A DNA stretch of 64,000 bases, taken from Saccharibacillus sp. JS10 (GTDB taxonomy: Bacteria; Bacillota; Bacilli; Paenibacillales; Paenibacillaceae). Location of the stretch: the NCBI RefSeq assembly GCF_024436065.1, contig NZ_JANFNS010000003.1:372001-436000 (forward strand). The letters are read 5' to 3'. The notes beneath the pieces are model-generated. The model was not told the origin of the DNA and ran no database searches. It was given only the letters and a program-made list of their open reading frames with translations. Made by a program: the position numbers and the translations under genes. Below, one piece after another: positions 49,881 to 60,400 of this stretch (position 1 is its first letter; every line of letters begins with the position of its first letter).

Positions 49881-52424
49881 TTAGCGAGACTTTGTAGCTT
49901 CTGCTGCTTCTTGAGCTTTCAGCTCGGCTATCAGTTTATCGCCTTCGACGTCCAGATTCGGCAAGATACGATCCAGCCATTTCGGAAGCGCCCAAGCTTT
50001 ATCACCGAATAGCGACATGACCGCAGGAACAAGCGTCATCCGAATCACGAACGCATCGATCAAAATCCCGATCGCGAGTGCGAAACCGATTTGTTTGATC
50101 ATAATATCATGCGTAAAGATAAAGCCCGCGAATACCGCAACCATGATGACGGCAGCAGCTAATACGACGCGGCTGGCTTGACCGTAACCATGAACGACGC
50201 TGTCGTTCCCGCGATGCCCATGCACATAAGATTCGCGCATCGACGAGACAAGGAATACCTGATAGTCCATCGCCAGACCGTACAAGATCCCTGTAACCAT
50301 GATTGGCATAAAGCTCAAGATCGGACCTGCGGTATCAAAAGCGAAGACTTGATGCAGCCAGCCCCATTGGAATACCGCTGTGGTCAGCCCGAACGTTGCC
50401 AAAATACTGAGCAAAAATCCGACTGTCGCTTTGATCGGAACGACGATCGAGCGGAAAACGAGCAGCAAGATAATGAGCGACAACACTACGATAATGCCGA
50501 CGTAGATCGGGAAGACTTCGGCAAGTTTCGCGGACATATCGATATTGACTGCCGTCATACCGGTTACGCCAAGCGATACTCCGTTATCCGTCGCCAACGC
50601 AGAATTATCGTCGCGAAGCTCTGTCACGAGATCCGATGTCGCTTCGTCGTTCGGCCCTGTTTTCGGAATCACGCTGAGCATCGCGAGCTTTCCGTTCTCG
50701 CTAACGCCAAGCGGCGATACGACCGAGACATTATTCACTTGCTGAATACCTTGCGCCAAAGCGCCAAGCGTTTGCGGGGTAACGTCTTCTCCGTTTGTCG
50801 ATTCAGCGACGATTAGCAATGTACCGTTGTACCCTTCGCCGAAACTTTTGGAGATTGCATCGTAACTTTGACGCTTCGCGGTATCCAGATCGGCAGAAGC
50901 CGCCGAAGGAATCGCCAGATCCATTTTCAATGCCGGAATCGCCGCGACGCCAAGAACGACGACAATCAGCACAATAACGCCCCAACGGTATTTGATCACG
51001 CCGTGAATCCAGCGTGCTTTTGCTTGTTTTTGCGCACGTTGTGCTTGCTTCGCTGTTTCTTTTTCTCTAGCTTTGCGGGAGCAAATACGTTCTCCGATCA
51101 GTCCAAGTAACGCTGGAAGCAGCGTCAATGCGATCAGGACGTTCAGCAATACCGTCACCGAAGCGACCAATGCCATCGTGCTCAAGAACGTAATGCCGAT
51201 CACCAGCAGACCGCATAACGCGATAATAACGGTCAAGCCTGCGAAAAACACCGCGCTGCCTGCGGTTCCGATCGAACGGCTTGCCGCTTCTTTGGCAGTT
51301 AATCCTTGATCGAAAATGAGGCGGCGTTGACGGTTGATAATAAACAGTGCGTAGTCGATCCCGACCGCAAGACCAACCATCAAAGCCAACACGGGCGTGA
51401 TTGAACTCATGCTGAGGTAAGTCGAGAACGCATACGCGCCGCCGACGCCGATCCCGACGCCGAACAACGCAACGAGCAGCGGCAGCCCTGCGCTCACTAC
51501 CGAGCCAAGCGTCATGATGAGGACAATGACGGCAACGACCAATCCGTACACTTCATTGCTGCCGACCGGAATATCGAGCGGCAACAACGATTCGCTCGGT
51601 AAGACGTCGAGACCTGTTTGGTCCGCAACGCCTTCGACCGTGTTGATGACCGATTCTTTGACTTCGTCAGACACCGCCGATTGCTGCACGGTGAATTGGA
51701 ACTGGAACAATGCCGCGCTGCCGTCATTTGCCACCGTCACCCCAATAACCGGGGCGCCGTCCACCATCAGTTGGTGGTACGGCAGATCCGCCGCTGCGGC
51801 ACCTTGACCGGCTGCCGCGCCAGCCGCCGCGTCGCTACCTTGCGCCGCTCCAGCACCTTGCTGCGCTGCGCCTTCTGCCGCGCCCGCTTCGCCGGCGCCC
51901 TGCTCCGCCATGCCAGCGCCTTGCTGGGCATCGACTTCGCTACCGCCTTCTGTTCCGGCTCCGGCTGCGTCGCCGCTTTGCCCTTGCTGCGCCGCCGCGT
52001 CTGCGCCTTGCGCCGCACCCGCAGACGTCTCGCCCATACCCGCCGCACCTTGGGCGGCTTGGGCTTGAGCTTGCGCCATCGCTTGTGCAGCAAGCTCAGG
52101 AGCGTTCAATACCTGATCCAAGCCGTATACATCGTTAACGGCTGCTTGAATCGCCGCTAACCGCTCCGGCGTATCGAGACTTTCGCCTTCGGGCGCGACG
52201 AACACGACGCTGCCTTGACCGCCCGACGCTTCCGGCTGCACTTCAGCCAACTGGTCGAGCACTTTTTGCGATTCCGTGCCTTCGAGCTTCATATCCGAAC
52301 TTACGCTCACGCCGTTCACGCTGAGCATCGTAATCACGAGCGCCAATACGACAACCCATCCTCCGATAAACAACCACGGTTTGCTATACGCCGACTTGCC
52401 TAATCTGTACAGAAATTTAGACAC
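49881..52424 (-). CDS. MMPL/RND-type transporter with Ala/Gly/Gln-rich insert
   Basis: This 847-residue exporter has two MMPL halves, each with one membrane segment, an extracellular domain, then five to six segments. ALMVGLAVGIDYALFIINRQRR and GILYGLAMDYQVFLVSSMRE hold the Asp-Tyr pairs typical of proton-coupled MMPL proteins such as YdfJ. Residues about 108-212, in the first extracellular domain, are a low-complexity insert rich in Ala, Gly and Gln and unusually GC-rich. GTG start after GAGGAGCG. Cotranscribed with the TetR gene 14 bp upstream. Substrates are probably lipids or drugs, by family. Confidence 0.9.
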   Translation of the reverse strand: MSKFLYRLGKSAYSKPWLFIGGWVVVLALVITMLSVNGVSVSSDMKLEGTESQKVLDQLAEVQPEASGGQGSVVFVAPEGESLDTPERLAAIQAAVNDVYGLDQVLNAPELAAQAMAQAQAQAAQGAAGMGETSAGAAQGADAAAQQGQSGDAAGAGTEGGSEVDAQQGAGMAEQGAGEAGAAEGAAQQGAGAAQGSDAAAGAAAGQGAAAADLPYHQLMVDGAPVIGVTVANDGSAALFQFQFTVQQSAVSDEVKESVINTVEGVADQTGLDVLPSESLLPLDIPVGSNEVYGLVVAVIVLIMTLGSVVSAGLPLLVALFGVGIGVGGAYAFSTYLSMSSITPVLALMVGLAVGIDYALFIINRQRRLIFDQGLTAKEAASRSIGTAGSAVFFAGLTVIIALCGLLVIGITFLSTMALVASVTVLLNVLIALTLLPALLGLIGERICSRKAREKETAKQAQRAQKQAKARWIHGVIKYRWGVIVLIVVVLGVAAIPALKMDLAIPSAASADLDTAKRQSYDAISKSFGEGYNGTLLIVAESTNGEDVTPQTLGALAQGIQQVNNVSVVSPLGVSENGKLAMLSVIPKTGPNDEATSDLVTELRDDNSALATDNGVSLGVTGMTAVNIDMSAKLAEVFPIYVGIIVVLSLIILLLVFRSIVVPIKATVGFLLSILATFGLTTAVFQWGWLHQVFAFDTAGPILSFMPIMVTGILYGLAMDYQVFLVSSMRESYVHGHRGNDSVVHGYGQASRVVLAAAVIMVAVFAGFIFTHDIMIKQIGFALAIGILIDAFVIRMTLVPAVMSLFGDKAWALPKWLDRILPNLDVEGDKLIAELKAQEAAEATKSR

Positions 52425-52438
52425 TTATTTTTCGCTCC

Positions 52439-53080
52439 TCAAAATCCATTTTTCAAATAACCAAACGTCATTTCCAAAAACTGATCGAACGGGATCGCGT
52501 TAGTCTGCTTATCCGCATCTTCCCCAACCTCTTCACCTGCAAAGCGTACCGGAACTTCTTCTTCGAGAATCGACAATACGGCTCCGAACACAGCGCCGAC
52601 CAACAGATGCGGATACCCTAGCGGATAGCGATCTCCACATACTCGCTTGACCTCGAAATGCCCGGCTTCTTGCAGACGATGCAAGACGTTCAACACATAA
52701 GGTTCAAGCGTCGGATACGACTTCGACAAAGCAAACAATTGACGCAGCTTACGCAGCAAATTCGCCGTAAAGTTCATTCTCAACCATTGATAAAGCGCGT
52801 CTACCGGCGATTCTTCCGAAATCTTATCTACTTCTTGCAACACTTCGGCACGCTGCTTCTCGCCTTGCACACTGGTGACGGAAATAACCGACATCGCAAC
52901 CGCTTCTTCTTTACACGAAAAATGATTGGCGAACGTTCGCCGCGAATAATGGGCACGTTGCACCACATCTTCAATCGTAAATCCGTCCAATCCTTTTTCC
53001 AAAGCCAGCTCAAAAGAAGTCTGTGCCAACACATGCCACGTTTCTTCTTTTTTCAAATCCCGCAAACTTTGTTTTGCCAT
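52439..53080 (-). CDS. TetR-family regulator of the MMPL exporter
   Basis: This 213-residue protein has an HTH (GLDGFTIEDVVQRAHYSRRT, then FANHFSCKEEAV) and a helical ligand domain. It is directly upstream of and cotranscribed with the MMPL exporter gene, so it probably represses this operon. GGAGGGT lies before the ATG. No clear operator palindrome was found by eye in the 180 bp upstream. Confidence 0.9.
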   Translation of the reverse strand: MAKQSLRDLKKEETWHVLAQTSFELALEKGLDGFTIEDVVQRAHYSRRTFANHFSCKEEAVAMSVISVTSVQGEKQRAEVLQEVDKISEESPVDALYQWLRMNFTANLLRKLRQLFALSKSYPTLEPYVLNVLHRLQEAGHFEVKRVCGDRYPLGYPHLLVGAVFGAVLSILEEEVPVRFAGEEVGEDADKQTNAIPFDQFLEMTFGYLKNGF

Positions 53081-53177
53081 GCTCTACCCTCCGATCTTGC
53101 TCTGAAAATGACTATAGCATTTCGTTGCCCATTGTGCAATTTTACACATTGAGAATCGAAAAAGACTTTTAAGCGCA

Positions 53178-53217
53178 CAAAAAAACCGGAAAGCTGACCG
53201 CAGTCAGTTCCGGCTTT
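53178..53217 (-). terminator. brnQ terminator
   Basis: CCGGAA / TTCCGG with inner CTGAC / GTCAG and a U-run on the minus strand, 50 bp after the brnQ stop. Confidence 0.8.
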
Positions 53218-53266
53218 AAGAATTGTTACGAATATTCGCTACTTTTAAAAAAGGTGCTTCCGAAAA

Positions 53267-54679
53267 TCAGTCTCCGGCAGAAGTTCCTTTATCCCCGCTA
53301 ACACGAGTAGACTTGTTCGTAGCCCGATCTTCCGAAGCACCGAATCCTGTCTGCTGATCGGATTTCCCGCTCCATTTCGCAACTAACAGACCGCCGATTC
53401 CGCCTACGATGGCAGGCAACAACCAACCTAGACCTACGGTATATAGAGGCAAAATTTCAGTGAATAAATGTTCAACTGCCGTCAGTTGGATACCGGCGGT
53501 TTTGATGCCATCGAACAAACTCACGAGGAACGTCATCAGCATCACGCCTTGATACACTTCTTTTTTACCTTTGAACAGCGGATGCAAAAAGGTCAGAATC
53601 ACCAATGCAATGACTAGCGGATACAGCATCATCAGCACAGGTTCAGAGACTTTGATCAGCCCGTTCAAGCCGATATTCGCTACTAATGCGCTAAATGCCG
53701 CCAAGAAAATCGCGATCTTTTTGTACGAAAATTTAGGGAATAGGCTATGGAAAAAGGTCGAGCACGACGTAATCAATCCGACGCAAGTCGTCATACAGGC
53801 TACCGTAATCATCAGCCCAAGCAAGATCGAACCGTAAGATCCGAAGTAATGCGACGATACCGCAGCGAGCACGTCCGCACCGTTACTCATCACGCCGAAC
53901 TTGCCTACGCTGGAAGCGCCCATATACGTAAGCGACGTATAGATGAAAGCGAGCAATACTGCCGCGATCAGGATCGCTTTCAGGCAAGCGCTCATCAAAG
54001 CCCCGCGACCTTGTACCCCACGTTCTTTTAACGCGCCTACGATAATGATCCCGAAAATCACGGCTGCCAGTGCATCAAGCGTCAGATAGCCGGATTGGAA
54101 TCCTTTGAAAAAAGCATTTGCCTCGTAACTCACATCGGGGGCTTCGAATTTCGCAATCGGGTACAGCAATGCCGCGATAACCAAAATCCCGATAAACGTT
54201 AATTTCATCGGAGTCAGTACCCGCCCTACCACATCAATAATGCGAGTAGGATTCAGCGATAACAGACAGGCGATCCCGAAAAAGAAAAGGGTGAAAATCG
54301 CCAATGCCACATGATGCGAATCGGCTTGCGGCAACAGCGGTTTTACGCCGATCTCAAACGAGACGCTGCCCGCTCTTGGCATCGCAAAAAACGGCCCGAT
54401 TGCCAAATACAATACGATCGTGAAAATCAGCCCGAATGTCGGATTCACGCGGTTAGACATTCCTCTCAGATCGCGTTCGCCCGAAAAGACAAACGAAGCC
54501 ACGGCGATCAGGGGCAAACCCACGCCCGTAACCAGAAATCCAGCGTTCGCCGACCAGATATTAGAGCCTGCCATCTGACCAAGCATCGGTGGGAAAATCA
54601 GATTGCCTGCTCCGAAAAACAAAGCAAACAACATCGATCCCAATATAATAATGAGCGACAAAGGCGCTTTTTTCGACAT
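53267..54679 (-). CDS. brnQ: Branched-chain amino acid transporter BrnQ
   Basis: This 470-residue cation-coupled symporter for Leu, Ile and Val has about twelve membrane segments. FALFFGAGNLIFPPMLG near the N-terminus, IGPFFAMPRAGSVSFEIG and SLNPTRIIDVVGRVLTP are hallmark BrnQ patterns. The last 40 residues are a polar tail. AGGAGGA lies 6 nt before the ATG. It lies 61 bp after the GntR gene on the same strand and is probably regulated by it. Confidence 0.94.
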   Translation of the reverse strand: MSKKAPLSLIIILGSMLFALFFGAGNLIFPPMLGQMAGSNIWSANAGFLVTGVGLPLIAVASFVFSGERDLRGMSNRVNPTFGLIFTIVLYLAIGPFFAMPRAGSVSFEIGVKPLLPQADSHHVALAIFTLFFFGIACLLSLNPTRIIDVVGRVLTPMKLTFIGILVIAALLYPIAKFEAPDVSYEANAFFKGFQSGYLTLDALAAVIFGIIIVGALKERGVQGRGALMSACLKAILIAAVLLAFIYTSLTYMGASSVGKFGVMSNGADVLAAVSSHYFGSYGSILLGLMITVACMTTCVGLITSCSTFFHSLFPKFSYKKIAIFLAAFSALVANIGLNGLIKVSEPVLMMLYPLVIALVILTFLHPLFKGKKEVYQGVMLMTFLVSLFDGIKTAGIQLTAVEHLFTEILPLYTVGLGWLLPAIVGGIGGLLVAKWSGKSDQQTGFGASEDRATNKSTRVSGDKGTSAGD

Positions 54680-54740
54680 ATCATTATCCTCCTGTTGTAA
54701 AAACTATCTCTATGGTCCGATCATCGAAAAGTAAATCGGT

Positions 54741-55403
54741 CTATTGTGCACGCTGTCCGTAATAAATCTCGATCGCCCGGTTCCAATTGCGGCGGACAAT
54801 CAATCTGGCTTCTTCGCGGTCGCCGCGTTCGAACGCTTGCAATAATTTTTCATGATCTTCGATCGAATCTTTCGTTAAAATAATCGAGTTATGGAAAAAC
54901 AATCGCCGCACATGGGCTTGGAACATCGAGATGGTATTCGAAATATACGAATTATCGGTCAGCTCCACGATCAAGCCATGAAACTCTTCGTCGAGTTTGA
55001 GTGCATAAGCGGTATCGCCTTTGCCGAGCGCTTCGCCGAATTCCATATTGAGTTTGCGTAACACTTCGATCTGTTCCGGTGTGATCGTCTCGGTAACGAG
55101 TTCCGCGGCGAGCGATTGCAGCGCGGCAAGCGGCGGTAAAATTTTCGTAATATCGGCACCGTCTACTTCGGTAACTTGAGTCGAAACGCCGGGATTCATC
55201 TCGACGAAACCTTCTGCATTGAGTAGTTGAAGAGCTTCTCGAACCGGTGTACGGCTGACGCCAAGTGCGCTCGCAAGCTCCGCATCGTTAAGCTTTTCGC
55301 CCGGTCGCAGCGTTCCGTCAACAATCCATTCTTGAAGTTGTTGAAACGCGCGTTGCTTCGCCGATAATCGGTTAGGTGTCGAAAATCCTGCTGGGATCGG
55401 CAT
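54741..55403 (-). CDS. GntR-family regulator, FCD type
   Basis: This 220-residue protein has an N-terminal winged helix (GEKLNDAELASALGVSRTPV, then REALQLLNAEGFV) and an FCD domain with the metal residues in KLDEEFHGLIVEL and FQAHVRRLF. ATG 55403 is 4 nt after AAGGAGGA. It is first in an operon with brnQ, so amino acids or their catabolites may be the inducer. A 16-bp perfect palindrome covers the -35 of its promoter. Confidence 0.88.
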   Translation of the reverse strand: MPIPAGFSTPNRLSAKQRAFQQLQEWIVDGTLRPGEKLNDAELASALGVSRTPVREALQLLNAEGFVEMNPGVSTQVTEVDGADITKILPPLAALQSLAAELVTETITPEQIEVLRKLNMEFGEALGKGDTAYALKLDEEFHGLIVELTDNSYISNTISMFQAHVRRLFFHNSIILTKDSIEDHEKLLQAFERGDREEARLIVRRNWNRAIEIYYGQRAQ

Positions 55404-55448
55404 AATATCCTCCTTCAAAAGCTTACATTGTCGTGACAAGATTTGTTC

Positions 55449-55487
55449 ATTATAATCCTTCAAAATCCTTCATGCAATATATTGCAT
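55449..55487 (-). promoter_or_regulatory. gntR-brnQ promoter with palindromic operator
   Basis: On the minus strand TTGCAT (55472-55477), a 17-bp spacer and TATAAT (55449-55454) form a near-consensus promoter. The palindrome ATGCAATATATTGCAT (55472-55487) includes the -35, so a bound GntR protein would block the polymerase. Confidence 0.65.
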
Positions 55488-55647
55488 ACATTTTTTAAAG
55501 TTTTTTTATCCACTCCAGACGCACATTACGGATTAAGCGTTTACACGAACGTTGCTATCACTTGTTTTAGAGATTGAAATGTCTATATCAACGTAATTTT
55601 CATCAAAAGAAGGAATTTGAAGGAAATTGGTTCTTCGTCCATATCGG

Positions 55648-55678
55648 GTACAGACGTTCGCTTATGCGTGGTATAATA
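55648..55678 (+). promoter_or_regulatory. SWIM-SNF2 operon promoter with LexA-like box
   Basis: An extended -10 TG-G-TATAAT lies at 55670-55678. GGTAC-AGAC-GTTCG (55648-55661) matches eight of ten fixed bases of the Gram-positive LexA box (CGAAC-RNRY-GTTCG) and the RNRY centre, and covers the -35 position. Confidence 0.4.
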
Positions 55679-55730
55679 GCGGATAGCATCATACAGCCCT
55701 TGAAAAAGCGGAACGGGAGAAGATAACGTC

Positions 55731-57404
55731 ATGAACGAAACCCCTATATTTACCGACGAACAATGGAATACATTAATCCAAAACGTTGCCGCGACTTACG
55801 ATGACGTGACGTTAAAAAAAGGATTTCTATATGAACGGATCGGCGTACAGCAGTTGACCGTATCGGAAGACCGCACACTCCATGCCGAAGTAAAAGAAGG
55901 CAGTTCGATTTGCCAAGTCGAATTGGCTCTGGACGCTCCTGCGGACGGAAGTTGCACTTGCGTGGACCGCAAACCTTGTCGTCACCAAGCCGCGGCGCTG
56001 ATGAGACTTGCGAGATTGCGCGGACGCCCGGTATCCGCACTAGCGAATGCGAGCGCTACAGCTTCGTCAGGAGCTAAAGTAGCGAAGACTACCGAAGAAG
56101 CTTCTTCCCGTTTTTCATCAGAAAAAGCCTCGGAAGAAAGCGGGCAGGATTCGAGCGCATCTTCTAATGAAGAATCGCGTAAGCCGCAGCCGGGTATCGA
56201 ACAAGCTTCTGTGCTTGCGGCTGCCCCGGTCTCGACTTGGATTCGGCGCTTCGAACAAGCCGCGGCGGCTTTGTCCGGGCGCACGCGCAACCCTAAATTC
56301 GCCGAGTTAACGCTGAGCGGGATTTTTGAAGAAATGCCTCCGTTGGATGCGGGGATTGAGCAGCTGTATCGACTGAACGCTCACCTTTTCGTTTTGAAAA
56401 CGATGAACGCTTCGGCGGTCGGCTACTACGCTCATTTGGCGGTGTCCGATACTCTAACTGGAATCAAAGAAATTTTAAAGCAACCTCTTGCCGACCGATC
56501 GGATATTCAGATCCAAGATCGTTTGAGCGAAACTCTCCATTTGGTGCGGCGAGGAATGTTGACCGAAGAACGCGAGCAAGATGCTTTTTCCCAAAGCTAT
56601 TACGGTATTTTGCAAAATTGGGCGGCTCCACAGCCATCCAATACGGAGCAGAGTAAAGAGTACGAAGATGTCTACGAATCGGAACTGCAATATTTAATGG
56701 ACGAAGAACGGGAACTGGGACGGTCGATGAACCGGCAAGCTTGGCTGGGTGCGAATGCTTGGAGTCGGTTCTGTATCCGTCAAGACGACAAAGCTCAAGC
56801 CCTTCTGACCGAAGCGGCGGACAAACCGTATTTTTCACTCAAAAAGTTACCGGACTTCTTGACTCCTCTTGCCAAAACTAAGCAATGGGATCGTCTGGTG
56901 CATTGGTTGAATATATTCGGCCCGTTATTGGAACGCGCACGAACGGGATTAAACGATTACGGTCGGTTATGGGACGAAGCCCTTACGCAGCGTCCAGACG
57001 CCGAACCTTTGATGTGGGAAACCCTAAGCCTGATGTTGCCTTACGCAGCAGATTTTTACGAATCCAAGTTGTTGGAACGCGAGCGTTGGGACGATTGGAT
57101 GGATTATCAACTGGCAACGGGAGCGGAACCGGCGAATTTCAAAGTGACCGAGCTTGCTCCTATCGAAAAAAACGCGCCGGAACAGCTGCTGCCTTTTTAC
57201 CATCAAGCGGTTGAGCGGTTTGTCGAGCAACGTAACCGAGACGGCTACAAACGCGCGGCGAAGCTGCTTAGACGACTGGAAAAGTTATATAAAAAGATGA
57301 AGCAAGACGAACGCTGGGATACCTTTATGGAACTGTTTAATGCCCGGTACGGCAGGCTTCGAGCGCTGCAAGAAGAATTGAAGAAAGGAAAACTGATGCC
57401 ATGA
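55731..57404 (+). CDS. ywqB: SWIM zinc-finger protein (YwqB-like)
   Basis: This 557-residue cytosolic protein has the SWIM motif CTC-x5-CRH (about 75-85), then a low-complexity Ala/Ser/Glu-rich linker (about 105-165) and a long helical C-terminal region rich in Trp and Arg. SWIM proteins paired with SNF2 ATPases occur widely in Firmicutes (ywqB-ywqA in B. subtilis) and probably act on DNA as a complex. Its stop overlaps the SNF2 start (ATGA). A GGGAG site lies about 14 nt before the ATG, a weak spacing. Confidence 0.85.
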   Translation: MNETPIFTDEQWNTLIQNVAATYDDVTLKKGFLYERIGVQQLTVSEDRTLHAEVKEGSSICQVELALDAPADGSCTCVDRKPCRHQAAALMRLARLRGRPVSALANASATASSGAKVAKTTEEASSRFSSEKASEESGQDSSASSNEESRKPQPGIEQASVLAAAPVSTWIRRFEQAAAALSGRTRNPKFAELTLSGIFEEMPPLDAGIEQLYRLNAHLFVLKTMNASAVGYYAHLAVSDTLTGIKEILKQPLADRSDIQIQDRLSETLHLVRRGMLTEEREQDAFSQSYYGILQNWAAPQPSNTEQSKEYEDVYESELQYLMDEERELGRSMNRQAWLGANAWSRFCIRQDDKAQALLTEAADKPYFSLKKLPDFLTPLAKTKQWDRLVHWLNIFGPLLERARTGLNDYGRLWDEALTQRPDAEPLMWETLSLMLPYAADFYESKLLERERWDDWMDYQLATGAEPANFKVTELAPIEKNAPEQLLPFYHQAVERFVEQRNRDGYKRAAKLLRRLEKLYKKMKQDERWDTFMELFNARYGRLRALQEELKKGKLMP

Positions 57405-60400
57405 ATGCAGTAATGGAGACGGTCACGGTACATGCCGTGTTAAGCGAATACGGCGATGCGCTGATTTATGGAAGCAAGCCGACTTACGGATCGATGCCGG
57501 GTCTTTATTTCAAACAATTGCTGTTCGCGCGTCACGAAGAATCGTTTTACGGGACAAGTCTGGAGATTCAGCAAAGCGGCGAATTGGAACTCGTCGTGCT
57601 GCCTGCGGAGATGGTGCTGTCTTTTTTCGCGGAACAATCTCGGCTGCGCTCCATTCATTGGAATTTCGAAGGCGACGCGCAGCTGCTGATTCGTCATGCT
57701 CCGGCGCTTGCGGCAAGTATCGCGAAGCGAGCGTACAAACCGGACTTCGGCGCGTACCGTTCCGGTAAGCTGCAATGGAAATGGGATCGTCACGCGCTCA
57801 AAGAACGCGAATACGTCTCGATTCTGGCGGCGCTCGATCGCGGCAAGCTTCAAGGCACCAATGCCGAAGCGGAAGCGCTTGAGACGCGCAAGCAGCAAAG
57901 TCAGGAAGAAGCTTACGAAGAAGCGATGTTCGGCGGACGCGATGCGGACGAAGTCGCGGCAGAAGAAAATTTTCTAAAAGGGCTGCGCGAAGCGTATTCG
58001 GCGGCGGTCTTCCAGCGGCGTTACGGCAGCGAACAAGCGGCGCTCGATTTGCGCCGCGAGCATCCTCGCCTTTTCGATCGCGGCGCTTCGGCGGCGGGGC
58101 TCGACGAAGACGCTTGGTTGATCGCGGTCGGTTGGCGCGAAGATACCATGCCGTTCCGCCCGGTTGTCCGCTTCTTGGAGCCGAATGAAGAGAGCGCGGA
58201 TTGGCGGTTGGAACTTGCGTTGCAAGACAAAAAAGACGAGACGTCGCTTACGCCGATTACATTGTCGGATACGGGAGAAGCCGCCGGGAAGTGGAATAAG
58301 TTATGGGACAAGCATGTGCGCGAACGCAGCGCCGAATGGCTGAAAAGCTTACGGACGGGACTTCCGACTTCTCGCGTCGCGGCAAGCACGGATATTTTGG
58401 GACGCGGGATGAACGGCCCGTCGGCTTGGCAGTTTTTGACCAAAGACAGCCCGCGGCTACTGGATAACGGCTGGCGCGTATTGCTGCCGGCATGGTGGCA
58501 AGCGGCAAGCAAAAAGAAACCCAAGCTCAAAGCGCGGGTCAATGAAGAAGAAGGCGAAGGAAAAAAAGGCGGCAAATCGGTATTCGGCCTTGATTCCGTG
58601 CTCAACTTCGATTGGCGGATCGCGATCGGAGACGCGGAATTCAGCGAAGAAGAATATATGGAACTTGCCGCGCGCAACGAGCGGCTTGTGCAGTTCCGCG
58701 GCGAATGGGTCGCGCTTGATCCGGCGCTGCTGACGCAGATCAGCCGCGCGATGAACGGCTTGGACAAGCGCAGCGGCTTGTCGTTCCAAGATATTATTCA
58801 ATTGCAATTGCTCAAAAAAGAAGAACAAGACGGAGAAGACGCCGATCATGCGCGTGCCGAACTGGAAGCGCGGCTAGAGATCGAAGTACAACTGAGCGGG
58901 CATTTGTCGGCGCTGATCGACCAACTCAGCCAAAAAGAAGCTTGGCCGGAAATCGCTATTCCGCGCGGTCTGCGCGCCGAACTGCGCAATTACCAGCGCG
59001 AAGGCTTCGGCTGGCTCGCGTTTCTGCGCCGCTTGGGGCTAGGCGCTTGCCTTGCCGACGATATGGGTCTCGGCAAAACCGTGCAGCTGATCTCGTATCT
59101 GCTGCACGTCAAAGAAAGCCGCGCCGAAGCCCACGCGGCAGGTCAACCGCTGCGCGGCGGCGTTCCCGGCGGCGGAAGTGCCGCCAATGCCCCGGCATGG
59201 CTGCCCAAAGACGACGGCATTATCCGTCCCGGTTCCTATCCGCTGGAAGCTTCTCTGATCATTTGCCCCACTTCGTTACTGGGCAACTGGCAGAAGGAAA
59301 TCGCGCGCTTCGCGCCTGACCTTCGCGTCATGCTGCATTACGGAAGCAACCGGCGAACAGGCGAATCGTTCGCCGCCGCGGCGTCGGATGCCGACGTCGT
59401 GCTGACGTCTTACGCCACCTCCGCGCTCGATCAAGACCTGCTGCGCGGCTTCGATTGGTTGACGATCTGCCTCGACGAAGCGCAGACGATCAAAAACGCG
59501 CAGACCAAGCAGTCGACGGCGATCCGCAGTTTCCGTGCGCTGCACAAAATCGCGTTAACCGGTACGCCGATCGAAAACCGGCTATCCGAATTGTGGTCGA
59601 TCTATGATTTTATGGTGCCCGGTTATCTCGGCGGGCCGAAGTCGTTCCAGGAACGATTCGCGAATCCGATCGAGAAAGAACAAAACGAAGAAAAAATCGG
59701 CGAGTTGCAAAAACTCGTCAAACCGTTTATGTTACGGCGCAAAAAGAAAGATCCGAATATCCAATTGGATCTGCCGGAAAAAAACGAGATGAAAACCTAT
59801 ATCCATCTCACTCCCGAACAAAGCGTTCTGTACGAACAAGTCGTCAAACAATTGCTCAAAGAAATGCCGCAGCTTGAAGGCATGAAGCGCAAAGGCGCGA
59901 TCCTATCCGCGCTCACGCAGCTCAAGCGGCTATGCGATCATCCGGCACTGACAGCCGGCGAATCCGCCGAACCCGACGACCAGCCGGATTTGGATACATT
60001 AATCGAACAATCCGCGAAGTTGTCCCGCCTTGTCGCGATGGTCAAAGAACTTCGCGCCGAAGGCGAACGCTGCCTGATCTTCACGCAGTATATCGGCATG
60101 GGCGAAATGATGCAGCGCGTCTTGAGCGAAGAACTCGGCGAAAATGTGCTGTACCTGAACGGCAGTACGCCGCGAACGGTACGCGAGCGTATGATCGAAC
60201 AGTTCCAAGAAAAGCAGCAGCCTGTAGGCGAGACCACCGCTGTATTCATATTATCGCTCAAAGCCGGCGGCGTCGGGCTGAATTTAACCGCAGCCAATCA
60301 CGTCTTCCACGTCGACCGTTGGTGGAACCCGGCTGTCGAGAATCAGGCAACCGACCGCGCTTACCGCATGGGTCAGACGAAAGACGTTCAAGTCCATAAG

